From Strongylocentrotus purpuratus (Eukaryota; Echinodermata; Echinoidea; Camarodonta; Strongylocentrotidae): a DNA stretch of 64,000 nt. This document shows positions 38,497 to 50,511 of this stretch, piece after piece. A model generated the notes under the pieces. It was given only the letters and a program-made list of their open reading frames with translations. It did not search any database and was not told where the DNA came from. Each line of letters begins with the position of its first letter. The stretch's first letter is position 1. Location: contig NW_022145599.1 in the NCBI RefSeq assembly GCF_000002235.5, positions 1,486,230-1,550,229 of the forward strand. Direction: 5' to 3'. Position numbers and translations under genes: made by a program.

Positions 38497-38530
38497 CCTT
38501 TCTCTCTCTCTCACTCTTTCACTCTTTCAC
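38451..38530. repeat. (CT)n microsatellite with CACTCTTT edge repeats
   Basis: About 20 CT units, then TTTCTCCC and a tandem TCACTCTT motif. Confidence 0.95.
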
Positions 38531-40196
38531 TAGATTTCGCTTTGTAAATGAAGTGTATTAAACTTTCAAAAACTTACTTTGATACTGTAAGTTGAGTAAA
38601 ATGAAAAGGAGAGAATGGTGTTATTGCATGTCCCTAAACTCTCTCAGATGATGAAGTGTTTGTATGTATCCCAAATATAGTTTGTTCTTACTTGTGAATG
38701 TAATATCTTCGATAAAGACCGCCTTGGGCGGCATTTTTCATGGTCAAAACGGACCTTCTATTTTCCTTTTTTTTTAAGTATCAATTTTATAAAAAAAGAA
38801 GTTTTCACATTGCAGTAAACATTGCAGGACGCAAGGAAACAATGTTCAAAATATCTGACAAGGAAATAATCGGATTAACTTAAGATGGTCAGAGGTTATA
38901 TTTTATTCCACAAATTCCTCACAAACCAAACTAAGATACGTAATCAAAATTCGGTCGATATAAGTGTTTAGAGATCTGAATAGCCTTTTTTTAATTAAGG
39001 GCGGTGGATATATGCGCCTAACTGTAAAAGAGTAGGTTGAGGTTTCTTAAAATAATTTTGTTATCCATGTTTTCATAATTATAGAAAGACGTCATACCAC
39101 TTCAATCTGCGCGTCTGGCTCTTGGGATTTTATAGAAATGTTCCCGCCCTTTTACTTTAATGATCAAATGTGCAGTATTTCAAAAAGCTTTTGATAGTCC
39201 CGTAGGTAAGGATCGATGAATCCTATCAGTGTTCTCTGTGATCTATGATCAGGGCAGGGAATGTTTGAAATCACAAATAACGTCGCGTGGAATATCTGGA
39301 AAAGATGTCACGAATCAGAAAAATTATCTCTCATTTTGACCATGGTAATGGTCGACCGGTTATAATACTGAATACAATGAACTTTATAGTTATACATGTA
39401 GTTATATAGTTATATAACAAAATAATACTGTTTTTTTTTTTTTTTTTTTTTTTTACTTCTTTGAAGGATCTCATAGGGCACTTAAATATTGTTTTTAAAT
39501 GGTGGTTCCAGTTTGCTAGAAATTTGTTGTTTCTGAGCATTTATGTTTTTCAGTTGCAATAGAGCAATATTTTATCTCTAAAAAAAAATTACCTGAAAAT
39601 AAACAATGCCTTGAAAATTAAAGTAGCTGATGTCTCTTTTGAGTTGAACTGAAGAAAATATATTGCGAAACGTAAAATAAAATGTAACATTTCCTAAGGG
39701 TCATTGAATACTGTTGAAATACTAATACATTTAGAGAGAGGTAGTTGGGGGTGGAGGGGGAGGAGGGGGAGCAAGCGAAAAGGGGACGAATTTTGATGTA
39801 TTTTGTTTCATTTCCGTAAAATGCAATTAGTTGCTGGGCCTTTTTTTTTAACACTTTGACATTTTGTTTGCGTCTGAAACCTTATCATTATGGACCACAT
39901 TACTGTTTTCCAATTAATTCTATTTTTTCTGACCACTAACTTTGGTTTGAAATTCTACCAGATGTTACTGCATCGACGAATCCTTCTTTCTCTTTGATTC
40001 TCAATTTGATTTCATTACATTTTTCTCAGAAGAACGTACCCGACCCCAAATCCCAAATCAAATTTTCCACAAAAAAACATGTTACCGATATCTAACTTTT
40101 CAAGCCAGGAAGTTGCCATTTAATTTTGCATCATTGAATTTCGGTTCCCATGCGATCCTGTATGTATACCATCAAGATGTTACTTGCAACATTCAG
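38531..40196. other. 1.7 kb AT-rich DNA with a 24-nt T run
   Basis: Uninterrupted T at 39431-39454. On the minus strand this is a poly-A directly after a short open frame, which raises the possibility of a retroposed sequence, but nothing upstream is recognisable. A G-rich patch lies at 39745-39772. Confidence 0.5.
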
Positions 40197-40480
40197 ACGG
40201 AATGTACATGATTGGCGCACAATCAACACAGATGCAATGCACACGATTGGCGCACAATCAACACAGACGCAATGCACATGATTGACGCACAATCAACACA
40301 GACGCAATGCACATGATTGGCGCACAATCAACACAGACGCAATGCTCATGATTGGCGCACACTCAACACAGACGCACATGATGCACATGATTGGCGCACA
40401 ATCAACACAGACGCAATGCACATGATTGACGCACAATCAACACAGACGCAATACTCATGATTGGCGCACACTCAACACAG
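40197..40480 (+). repeat. 35-bp minisatellite, 8 copies
   Basis: Units contain ACGCAATGCACATGATTGG then CGCACAATCAACACAG. Starts fall every 35 bp (40197, 40232 and so on), with one unit carrying a 4-bp insertion. Units differ at a few recurrent positions (GGCGCAC or GACGCAC; ACAATC or ACACTC), so variants have spread between copies. Confidence 0.95.
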
Positions 40481-41239
40481 AGTCCTCGCCGACAGAAGTG
40501 CATGTCAAGATACATCATGATATCACTGAATTATTAATACAATCATTTTTTTTTTAAATGCCGCTCATTTTCGGAAGATTGGTTATTCAGAATATTCGTA
40601 ATTTAGACAATTGAATGGGGAGACTAATGTTACTTCAGGAATATTGTATTTCAAAATACTATTCTATCAAATGCAACATTTATTTTACAAAATAGATCGA
40701 ATCGCTATCATCGTTCTTTTAGCAGCATTAATTTCAAACATTGTTTTCATAAATAAGCTCCTATATCATATCATTAGTCTACCAACAAGTTTTGCTCTCT
40801 CTGATTCTGTAGTAAGATTGTTCTAAAGCCCATGTTAATCACGAGGTATTCTTGGGAACTGCGATATTGCCTGCGCTAATAAAGCCTATGAACAAGATGA
40901 AAGCAATCTGTTTATACGCCATGATCCAACGCAATATTTTGCACTTTGCATTTCGCATTACTGTTTGTACGATGTCAGTTTCGCACGGCGCGTCAGAAAA
41001 AAATACCAATAGCTGTCCAATGTCAGGAGGCGAGTGACGCTTCGTGTGCAACGGGCTTTAAAAGATACCTTGCCCCTTTTGCAGTGGCTGACTGCCCTTT
41101 TTTCTTCTTTTGGTAATAACATACATAAAATGATCTGTAAAGGGTACATAAGCATTTTGTCTACATCAATAACCCACTTCTTGTAATGGCCAAAATTAAA
41201 CTGATTGAATCTTTGTGCAGCATGAAACGTACGACCATT
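40481..41239. other. AT-rich DNA without recognised features
   Basis: Short open frames on both strands at 40840-41150; no recognisable domain. Confidence 0.5.
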
Positions 41240-41425
41240 CGGTACAATGGTCTGAAAATCAGACTATTACTTGCTGGCTCTATAACTCGATTCGACAACT
41301 AATAGTTGTTATTTTCCCATTTAAAGAAATTTTCAAGCCCCCATATTTCAGGGAAGTTCCAAATTAGTAATTTCTTTCAATTTAATTGGAATCTTTCAAT
41401 TTAATTGGAATTAAACCTTTTCATT
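41240..41425 (+). repeat. Interspersed repeat R1, copy 2
   Basis: Counterpart of 675-862 (GGTCTGAAAATCAGACTATT, TTTTCAAGCCC, AAATTAGTA). It carries an extra local tandem duplication of about 19 bp (CTTTCAATTTAATTGGAAT twice) near 41374-41411, absent from copy 1. Confidence 0.65.
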
Positions 41426-42561
41426 TTTTGTTTGGCCTGCAAATGTGACATAGTACCTTTAAAAGGAGAAAACAAGAACTGGAAAAGGAATACAGGGTAA
41501 ATATGAAGAAAAAAATATTTTCTAGTGTACATCTACGATACCCACATGTCTCATCACACTGAATGCAAGCACTGAGTGGACCTGTACTTTCCCATCGCTC
41601 TTCGATAGATAGGTCGTAAAGTTGTAGTTGCTAAATTGATCGGTAGCCGCCGTTCGATGAAGGCGATAGACAGCCGACGGACGGAGCTTTGTTTTGTCAT
41701 GGCTACGCGTTACGTTAGTGTGTTTAGTCAGTTCGTCATGATACCTGCGAGACTGTGTGTTCATATGTTTACCATGTTCATATCTTAGGAAGATAGAGAA
41801 TGGTTTTGATCAGATGAAATTTGTTCTCTTGAGTGAATGCTCTTATGTTAACTTTTAGATATGATGTCAAAGGATTTGAAAGAGATAGGGGAAGAAAGTC
41901 ATCAAAACTATATCTTCCTTGACTTTTACAAATTAAGTTTGAGAAGTCAAAGATACTGTAGAACAAAAAAGTAAATATATCTATCGCAAAAAAGTAAAAC
42001 ATCATCAAAAATTACCTCACATTTTAAATGTCAAAGATTTTATGAAATAAAAAAGTAAAATACCTTTATTGCAGACAATTATAGCTTTGATTGAATATTT
42101 TTAAAGTCTTTTTTGTTGTTGATGGAGGCCCCTGGAAACAAAACCTTAAGCTACCATTCATCATTCTCTGGTGTAAAAAATGAAGTACTGATTTCCAGAA
42201 GATATGTGTTCATATTGTGTATCAAAATACTTCACCAAGTACATGTACTGAACATACCCAATCTCATTCTCTTATTTCGACAGTTAATTTGAAACAAACC
42301 TGGTGAATCGATATTCATATACACATGATCTCAACTATTTTCGTTTCTTTAGCAGTAACCTAGCTACAGAGGCCATGGGACCCTCCCCGATTTAATGGCG
42401 ATTAGGCGAGAAAAGAAAGAGATGTAAAGGAAAGAAAATTTAAAAAGGAGGTGCAACCCCACACACAATTTCCCCTATCGTGATGGTCCCAGGTCTGTCG
42501 CATTTTATCGACATAATATTGTGTGTGCCCCAATACGTCAGTGCCCTTAATACTCAGCTCA
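41426..42561. other. 1.1 kb without a recognised gene
   Basis: A minus-strand open frame of 80 codons (41764 to 41522) starts with ATG and has an ordinary protein composition (MNTQSRRYHDELTKHTNV at its start). No domain is recognised and no flanking gene signals are visible, so I do not call it. Confidence 0.45.
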
Positions 42562-42713
42562 GGGACCAGTTTCACAAAGCCTTTTTTCAATGACAAATGA
42601 CAAAAATCAATGACAAATCTGCTAATAACCAATCAGAAGCAAGGATATCACTAGCTTATAACAAAAACTGTCATTTGTCACTGATGACAAGTTTTGTGAA
42701 ACGCCCCCCGGGA
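42562..42713. mobile_element. Palindromic MITE with GTTTCACAAA ends, about 150 bp
   Basis: Left GGGACCAGTTTCACAAAG and right TTTTGTGAAACGCCCCCC form imperfect inverted ends. The interior continues the symmetry (CAATGACAAATGACA against TGTCATTTGTCACTG; ACCAATCAGAAGCAAGG at the loop). Elements with GTTTCA(C/T)AAA termini are common small non-autonomous repeats in marine invertebrates (from memory). Target duplication not resolved. Confidence 0.65.
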
Positions 42714-45480
42714 CTAACTCTACGCCAGAACTCCGCAGAGATAATTATGGCTAGACTAGCTCTCATTTCAATATCTAGATTGAGCAGTGTAATTATAATC
42801 ATGAAGTTATAATGAAGTGATGGGTAGAAATTGGGACAGGAGGGTTGATGCCTTCTTTGAAGGGAGCAATATCATCAGTATTGGCAGAAAAAGAAAGAAA
42901 GGAAAACATTCTCAGACTGCTGCATTAATTGACGAGTCTTTGGGGACGAGACTTTATCAACATAGGATTGGTTCAACTCCTTCGATAACAAATATATGAC
43001 GCAGGAGTCTTCGAATGTGATGACCGGTTACATGACTATTATAATTATTAATGTCATGATGCGAAGCGGCAAGGAAATCATTCGGTTTGAGGTTTTGATT
43101 TCACTTCACCCAATCCCAAATTAGCCGCATTGTTATTCTGATAAGTTCGCACAAGAGATGAAAAAAGATGACCTGTATTTTGGAAATCAAGTATCGGCGC
43201 TGTTCTTCAGCTCACTCTTCAAAGCGAAAGCGGTCTCCGTTAACGCCCTACGGCGAACGCTATGGCACAGATCTCACGTAATTGGCCGCTCAAAACGAGG
43301 GGAAAATAATAAAAGCAACCGACAAAAGGATATCATAACACATCATGCTGCATTTAACATTTTAATAAAATATGGCTCACCAGATTGCTTAGGGAAACAG
43401 CCGATATATAGTATAGCGTGACAAGTACATGCTCTAGAAAGCATTTTTTCTTTTCTTCTTTCAAAGTGGCTCTCTAGAACTCACGGATTACCTATCTATT
43501 GGTATTATTTATTGATAAATGAGGCACTTGGCTTTTAGGCTTTATCGATATTGATTGTGAGAATATGGGCGTCGGTACCTGGGGCCATCTCGCCTTCGTC
43601 GTTTCAAACTCTTAAGGAATAACAACAATTCATTGCTCAATTACCTGTATTGAGGGTTATTTCAGAGTTATATTAACAATTTAAGGTAAGAGGGAGTAGG
43701 AGAAGAAAGCGGTAAACATGCAATAAAGATATGAAAAAGAAAAAATATAAAGCTCAAGGTGAGGTGGAGTCTCGGCTCCCCCAAAAAATCCTTTAAAAGA
43801 AAATTATTTAAAAAAAAAAAAAAATCCCTTTTCGTATTGATGTTGTCTTTTTTTTTTTTTGGTAGAGGACCTGGATAATTTGATCTCCTTCCGAAATATA
43901 GATGACTTATCAAAATAGAAACTAAGCACGCTTTGAGGACCAATGTAGGCAAATAACAAGGTACTCAATAATTATTTTGAGGGGCATTTGTGGGCGCTTG
44001 CAGTAATTTCATTCTCTTCTCTCTCTACTTTCTCTCTGACAAACATTTTGTCTAGGCTCCATTTTTTGCTCATTTTCTTCTGATTGCTTTTACTGACCTC
44101 ATGATGCATTTATCATATCTTGATGCAAAAACTAGGGAGTATTTGTCCGTTTGTATTGTAAATCGGTCCATTACAGTCAACAACCTTCACACAAACATGT
44201 CGAGGATATTAAAGACCAGGCTCTCTTGGACGCATTTATCTTGTCATCTTTGTCGAGTATGGTGTAAGAACACAGCATGGAAAGGAAAGGATGGGGCGGA
44301 TGTTATGTCAGTGGGTACACACTCGAATCTTTGAAGATGCGTCTTTCTGCCGACGGCTACATTCAGATCAATAATAGATATGTTAATAGCTCAATTGACC
44401 ATGCGTGCAAGGTTGTCTTTAAGTTTAGATAGAGGGCGGGGGATTGAAGTCGGGTCATAGACCTCTACCATGAGTACGTTGTTATGTTCTGGGCTGGAAT
44501 AAATAGTTATTTTAAAAGTGGCGTCTTGCTTGTGATTTTTTTTTGTTATGCGCTCGACATGCAAAATGGGGGTTGTGTAAATGTCATTAAAACGTCATCT
44601 TATAGATTTATTCCATCATGATGAGTGCTTAAGCGCACTTTACGAAAAAAATTGTTACCAACAATGAGTATGTATTAATATGAATATTCATGATTGCTCA
44701 TTATATGGTAATTTTCTTTGTGGGTGCGCTATTAGCAAGTTGAAATAGGCCACACAACTACATGGTCAAAACTCCGGTGATTTTTTTTCTTCTCCCTTTT
44801 TTCAACGTTAGACTGAATGTTCGTATCGGGGTTCGTATTTATCAGGTGCAAAGTGTGTAGATGTCATTGCACATATCAATGGCAAAGAAGGGACTGAATG
44901 CACAAATACCAAACATTTGCTTTGAACCCACCTACGGTTGGCTAGGGGTTAAAATATATACTTTTTTGTCAATCTGCAATAGTACACTAATTGAAATTTC
45001 AGGGGCTGCGCGGCAATACTGTATACACCTACTGATTGAATAACATTGACATGCATGTTGCTGTTACACTGTACATTTTTGTAAGAAGCTTGAAAGAAAA
45101 GAAAAAAATTAAAGTTAATTCTGAGCGGAAGAATTCCAAGAGCACGAGTAGCATGATTTGCAATGAAAAATGCAGCATTTGTTTGTAATAAAATTGAAAT
45201 TAAATTGTAGGGTAAATGGTCAAAGTGCTACGATAATAACTACTTCACGTAAATGTTTCTACCCTAAAATTATGTTGTAATAACTTCGTCACTCTATGTC
45301 GTAGGCGAGTTGCTCCTCCTCTTCTTTCTGTTCGTACCCCGCCTAATAATACGAACAATTGTCTGATAATACTCAAAGTTTTATTATCACACCCACTTAG
45401 GTTATCGGTATCTAAAACAGGTGGAATAATGAAGGCGCCTTAAAAATAATTCATAGCAGAATTGAGCACTACTCAATAAA
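42714..45480. other. 2.8 kb without a recognised gene
   Basis: A and T runs at about 43811-43824 and 43850-43860. Short open frames at 43158-43421 and 44101-44334 have no recognised domain. The last part shades into ATC-rich sequence leading to the minisatellite. Confidence 0.5.
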
Positions 45481-45540
45481 CCAATTATCGTAATCCTCAT
45501 CGTCATCATCATCACCGTTATTACGATCATCATCATCACC

Positions 45541-46380
45541 ATATGATTTACCATCATTATCACCATCACCATATGATTTACCATCATTATCACCATCACC
45601 ATATGATTTACCATCATTATCACCATCACCATATGATTTACCATCATTATCACCATCACCATATGATTTACCATCATTATCATCATCACCATATGATTTA
45701 CCATCATTATCACCATCACCATATGATTTACCATCATTATCACCTTCACCATGTGATTTACTATCATTATCACCATCACCATATGATTTACTATCATTAT
45801 CACCATCACCATATGATTTACTATCATTATCACCATCACCATATGATTTACTATCATTATCACCATCACCATATGATTTACTATCATTATCACCATCACC
45901 ATATGATTTACTATCATTATCACCATCACCATATGATTTACTATCATTATCACCATCACCATATGATTTACTATCATTATCACCATCACCATATGATTTA
46001 CTATCATTATCACCATCACCATATGATTTACCATCATTATCATCATCACCATATGATTTACCATCATTATCACCATCACCATATGATTTACCATCATTAT
46101 CACCATCACCATATGATTTACCATCATTATCACCATCACCATATGATTTACTATCATTATCACCATCACCATATGATTTACTATCATTATCACCATCACC
46201 ATATGATTTACTATCATTATCACCATCACCATATGATTTACTATCATTATCACCATCACCATATGATTTACCATCATTATCACCATCACCATATGATTTA
46301 CCATCATTATCATCATCACCATATGATTTACTATCATTATCACCATCACCATATGATTTACCATCATTATCACCATCACC
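45541..46380. repeat. 30-bp minisatellite, 28 copies in exact register
   Basis: Twenty-eight units of exactly 30 bp (ATATGATTTACCATCATTAT plus CACCATCACC). Variation is confined to a few sites: ACC or ACT before ATCATTAT, CACC or CATC in the second half, and one unit with CTTC and ATG. The C/T variant forms blocks (7 C, 9 T, 4 C, 4 T, 2 C, 1 T, 1 C), indicating block duplication or conversion. Because 30 is divisible by three and few codons are stops, four frames are open: minus-strand 10-residue repeats SYGDGDNDGK and NHMVMVIMMV, and plus-strand MIYHHYHHHH and YDLPSLSPSP. The changes are not biased to silent sites in any frame, so none looks selected as protein. Confidence 0.95.
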
Positions 46381-47181
46381 ATATTTACAATCACCATCGT
46401 CATCATCATTGCTATTGCTATTTTTGTTATTGATAGATCTACTATCGTACATATACACGAAGGCAAATCACACAGAACATGTATTGTCTGTTGGTTGTCC
46501 ATGAGATTTTCAGGTGCTACGACCCACTGGCAATAGGCAGGCAAGACAACCTATATATAACTGCATTATAACGTTCTATAATGGTATCACTAGGCCACTG
46601 TACGCCAAAGAAGAAGCTTCCAAATTGCGTCTTTCAGAATCAATCTCCTTGATAACTTTCAGCTCTTTAAATTTAATGCCTTCAGGCTCAGAAGGGAAAT
46701 GAGAGGGCTTTAGGGTTGCTAAAAATGTGTGTCAGCAGATCGTTGTCGACGTATTTATGGGGGGGGGGTTCACCCTGACGGCATCTGTTCCTTGCTGCGT
46801 CTTTACTTGTATTATTTATGTTTTATCTTTTATCTTTATTGCCGGGTCAAATTTTTAAAAATGTATATATAGAGTGTACAAAACTGAAGGCTACATTGTC
46901 AGTGTTGGAAAATAATCCATGTATTTATGTCTATTCAAAAGGCTGCTGCGTTAAAAGAAATAAAGTGTCCGGAAAGCACCGTTTGTCATACTAGTAGGCG
47001 TCTCTAAAATTCATCATCATATTTCATGAGTTTGTTTTTCGTGGGACACTCTAATAGCGAAACCTCATTTCCATCATGTCTAGACACCTATTTACCCAAT
47101 GCGTCTTTATAATCGTTCTAGGGATTAAGTCAAGTATGAATTCAGATAATTTACCAACAAGCCACACACAGACCAATTAAC
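46381..47181. other. AT-rich DNA without recognised features
   Basis: A G run lies near 46760-46768. No gene recognised. Confidence 0.55.
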
Positions 47182-47780
47182 TTGTGTTTAATATCTTCAC
47201 TTAGCACTAATTATCCATATTTTAAAAAGAAATCATGCAATGTAAACACTGCTTTTATCTCATCACTTTTAGATAATAATTGCACTAGTTTGCTTGTTGG
47301 TCTCCCTGATAAAGACATTTCCAAATTACAGCGAATTCAAACTCAGCGGCTCGTTTGGTATAAGCGTGATCATAATTTTATTACACCTGTTTTAACCATC
47401 CCAAGATGTAGGACGAAATCATTTGGAAATAGAGCCTTTTCATTTTAATCACCCATATTATGGAATTCTCTCCCATGTACTCTTCGCTCTCGGCCCAGGC
47501 TGTTTAAGAAATTACAATTGAAATCCCATCTCTTTTCAATTCCATACTAGCATACATTCTTATTAAGAAGTTTTGTTGCTTTTAAATAATTGTAATTTAT
47601 TATAAATGTTATTTAAAATATTTAGGTAAAAACTGGTATAAACGTTACAGTAAATCTTAATTTCTATTTTAAGCAGTATATTTTTGTTTAATGTCATATT
47701 ATATTATGTAAAACGCACTGATATATCTTAGGACAGGAATCGCTATATAAGTGGTATACGTATTATTATCATTATTAATG
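47182..47780 (+). mobile_element. LINE 3' fragment (CR1/L2-like reverse transcriptase end)
   Basis: The plus strand encodes FISSLLDNNCTSLLVGLPDK, then DISKLQRIQT and ITPVL. This matches the RT segment usually seen as 'RLDYCNSLLYGLPDKDISKLQRIQN'. It is followed directly by SFGNRAFSF, a stop, and in the same frame SPILWNSLPCTLRSRPRLFK and SHLFSIPY. The usual 70-80 residues between ITPVL and the FGNRAFS motif (including HWLPV) are missing, so there is an internal deletion plus at least one stop. The 3' untranslated region ends CGCTATATAAG then ATTATTATCATT, the same type of tail as the SINE at 34529. Confidence 0.85.
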
Positions 47781-47860
47781 AATAAAATGTTGTTAAGAGC
47801 CAGCTCAACACTTCATCTCTCTCTCTCTCTCTTTCTCCCCCCTTGTTTATTAAATTTTAG

Positions 47861-48077
47861 ACTCGGTCGCATTTCCCAGAATTGTTGTTTTCCTGAAGCT
47901 CCGATCTACGAAGTACATGTAGATGATGATTATGGTAGTCTTGAGTTCAGTTCTGGTAATGATGATGAGCAAAGCCCAATATTTACGATGAGTGATGGAG
48001 ACTGGAGACTGAAATCTTTCATGAAAATGAAGTCGATGTGGTGTTGTGACATATTTCATGTAGACATGTTAGAATGA
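47861..48077 (+). CDS. Candidate terminal coding exon, unknown product
   Basis: A strong-looking acceptor (CT run, CCCCCCTTGTTTATT, then TTTTAG at 47855-47860) is followed by a 72-codon open stretch ending at TGA (48075-48077). It begins in the third position of a codon. An AATAAA signal lies at 48225-48230, about 150 nt downstream, as in a last exon. The peptide has a credible soluble composition, LGRISQNCCFPEAPIYEVHV then DDDYGSLEFSSGNDDEQS, with an acidic stretch resembling a cytoplasmic tail. No family is recognised and no upstream exon is seen; the LINE fragment would lie in the preceding intron. Chance cannot be excluded. Confidence 0.3.
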
Positions 48078-48230
48078 TCCCATTATACGTGTGTGTTATA
48101 CTGTAGATACATGAATTAGTTTTTCTTTCAAATTGTGGTGTTTATTTTTATTTTTGATGGGTTAAATAACATATTTACCAGTGAGATAACTATTTGGAGT
48201 GATCTAGTCCAGAAAATTATGTCCAATAAA

Positions 48231-49269
48231 CACAGAGCAAAGTTACCCGATTCCATTTAATCAAGGGTGGCATCAGGATTTAGTTGCAAAGGAATTAAAT
48301 AAAAACATCCCTGTCAAGCAAGGCGGCAAGAAAGTAAATGGAAATGAATTATATGTTTGGAAGATCCTATGAGAATTAAGCAGCGACCCACTGCCTCCCC
48401 CACACCCCTGCATTATAAGTGCAACCTTTTAACTTCAACGTCACTGTATTTTGTAAAGCAGGGTTGTGTTCAAACTCCATGTTTAGATATATTGTTGTCG
48501 ACACACATACCACGCGAACAGGATCTCTCAAATTTCCAATTTTCCTGATGAATTTCACCGGGTCTTATTATTGATCAGTATTACATCTCTTTCCGTTTTT
48601 TCTTCTCCATTTATCTCTCGACACCTACCTGATCTCCGGTCTGTAGGTACAGACACCAAATTACGAGAGCTTGAACTACTTTCAACTTGAACGATTGATA
48701 ATCAGTGAGACACAGTGCTTTGAAGCAAGCAAGCAAACTCTGAAAAGAGAAGAGGCCCACAGATTGACCTATATAGACGCGCTCTATCTCTAAACTCTGG
48801 ACAGCTCTTAGGAGCATCAATGTGTCGTACAGTACCTTAATATTTGTTACCACTTGGAGTAATGTGGCCATCCTTTCAGGACTGCGCAAGGCGATCCTGT
48901 GCAATCAGGTCCGGTAGTTGAAGAAATATCACGTAACTTACTAGTATATGCGACCGCCCCCCCCCCCCCCCCTCGCAAAAAAAAGAAATACTTGAAAATG
49001 AATTATAGAAGAAATCTAGTTCACGACGTATCATATCGTCACCAAGAATGGATTGCCTGTATTGTTTATTTCGCAGTCTTCAAACCCTGTGGTATCTTGT
49101 ACACTGATAATGAAATCTATAGGGAATCATGTCCAGTTCTGATCAAGAGGATATTAATGCAAAGGCATGTTCTAATAAAACGGCTGAGTTTTTGCAACGG
49201 TTATAACAAAAGTTATGCGACCTTTCCATAAATCAAAACTTGAGGAACCGTTATATGGAATAAACACCA
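48231..49269. other. 1 kb without a recognised gene; poly-C near 48957
   Basis: A C run of about 15 (48957-48971) precedes an A-rich stretch. The 110-codon open frame across it reads through poly-Pro and is not recognised. Confidence 0.5.
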
Positions 49270-49589
49270 TTTACACCGCGTTCACGACAATTCACAAACT
49301 TTCTATTCCTATGACTTTATAGTGCCAGCCTCATTTACACCGCGTTCACGACAATTCACAAACTTTCTATTCCTATGACTTTATAGTGCCAGCCTCATTT
49401 ACACCGCGTTCACGACAATTCACAAACTTTCTATTCCTATGACTTTATAGTGCCAGCCTCATTTACACCGCGTTCACGACAATTCACAAACTTTCTATTC
49501 CTATGAATTTATAGTGCCAGCCTCATTTACACCGCGTTCACGACAATTCACAAACTTTCTATTCTTATGACTTTATAGTGCCAGCCTCT
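49270..49589 (+). repeat. 64-bp tandem repeat, 5 nearly identical copies
   Basis: Units begin TTTACACCGCGTTCACGACA at 49270, 49334, 49398, 49462 and 49526. Only single substitutions separate them (GAATTT for GACTTT in copy 4; ATTCTTATG for ATTCCTATG in copy 5). Such homogeneity means recent expansion. The unit contains CACCGCG and ACTTTATAGTGCCAG and has no open-frame constraint. Confidence 0.97.
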
Positions 49590-50340
49590 ATTTTAATTCT
49601 TGATTTTTCTTTATTAGCTAATGTTATCAAACCTGACATACTATTGTATTCGAAAAAATATTGAAAATATAATTGTCTATAAGTAAAGCCTACGGTTTAA
49701 CTTATTTCAAAGACTTTTGATTGGCAGTATACAAGGCGTAAAACTAACAGTATATTCTTGGACTATATTCGATGACATCCCATGTCATTTTCATTCTTGA
49801 GAATGATTAATAAAGAATAATGAAACAATAATCCCCAAGATGCATTGAAATAAAAATTATAATTGAATTAATTCTCATATAATCAAGTGACATGATTAAA
49901 GTCTTAATGGAAATAGCCTGAGGTATTCTCAATATATATCATTAATACAGAGGGTTTTCTGAATTTTAGAACATAAAGAAAACTATTATTCGTTTTGAAA
50001 AAAGTAGTGTTATGCGTTATCTAGGAGCTGATGTGGTACTATCGGTAAACCAGTTATGGTCATATTTAAAACATGGCCGACGGCTATGTGTATTATGAGC
50101 TTTAGGGAAATGGGTCAAAAAATCCAGATTTCAATAAAAACCCTGTTCCATTTAGGCGCGAAATCTAGCTTAATGGGTATGGTATTAAAATCATGGGTCT
50201 AGTGTTTCAACGGTAATTCCCTTCGTTGAGGCATTCACCCAGTAAGGTAACCAGATATAGATCAACATGGGGGGGGGGGGGCGCAAGTCTCCTGCAAGAC
50301 GGGGGTATTCAGGTCGCTTCTCGTGTCATAAACCATAGCT
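49590..50340. other. AT-rich DNA; G run near 50271
   Basis: No gene recognised. Confidence 0.55.
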
Positions 50341-50511
50341 TGTTGGTGCTGTTGATGTTGTTATTGTTGTCGGTTTAGTTGTTGTTGGTGGTGGTTGTGG
50401 TGTTGTTGGTGGTTGTGGTGTTGGTGGTGGTTTAGCTGTTGTTGGAGTTGTTGGTGATGTTGGTGGTTGTGGTGTTGTTGGTGGTGGTGTTTTTCGGTGG
50501 TGTTGCTGTTT
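50341..50511. repeat. Degenerate GTT/GGT trinucleotide tract
   Basis: Interrupted TTG/GTT/GGT repeats on the plus strand. The minus strand reads as Gln/His/Asn-rich repeats (HHQQHHNHQ), an artefact of the repeat. Confidence 0.85.

Noticed and set aside
40197-40480. CRISPR-like array
   Set aside because: Eukaryotic context, head-to-tail repeats without spacers; it is a minisatellite. The same holds for 22887-23030 and 49270-49589.
45402-46544. Open frames of 296-380 codons on both strands
   Set aside because: All derive from the 30-bp tandem repeat; flanks are short and ordinary, and no frame shows a bias towards silent changes.
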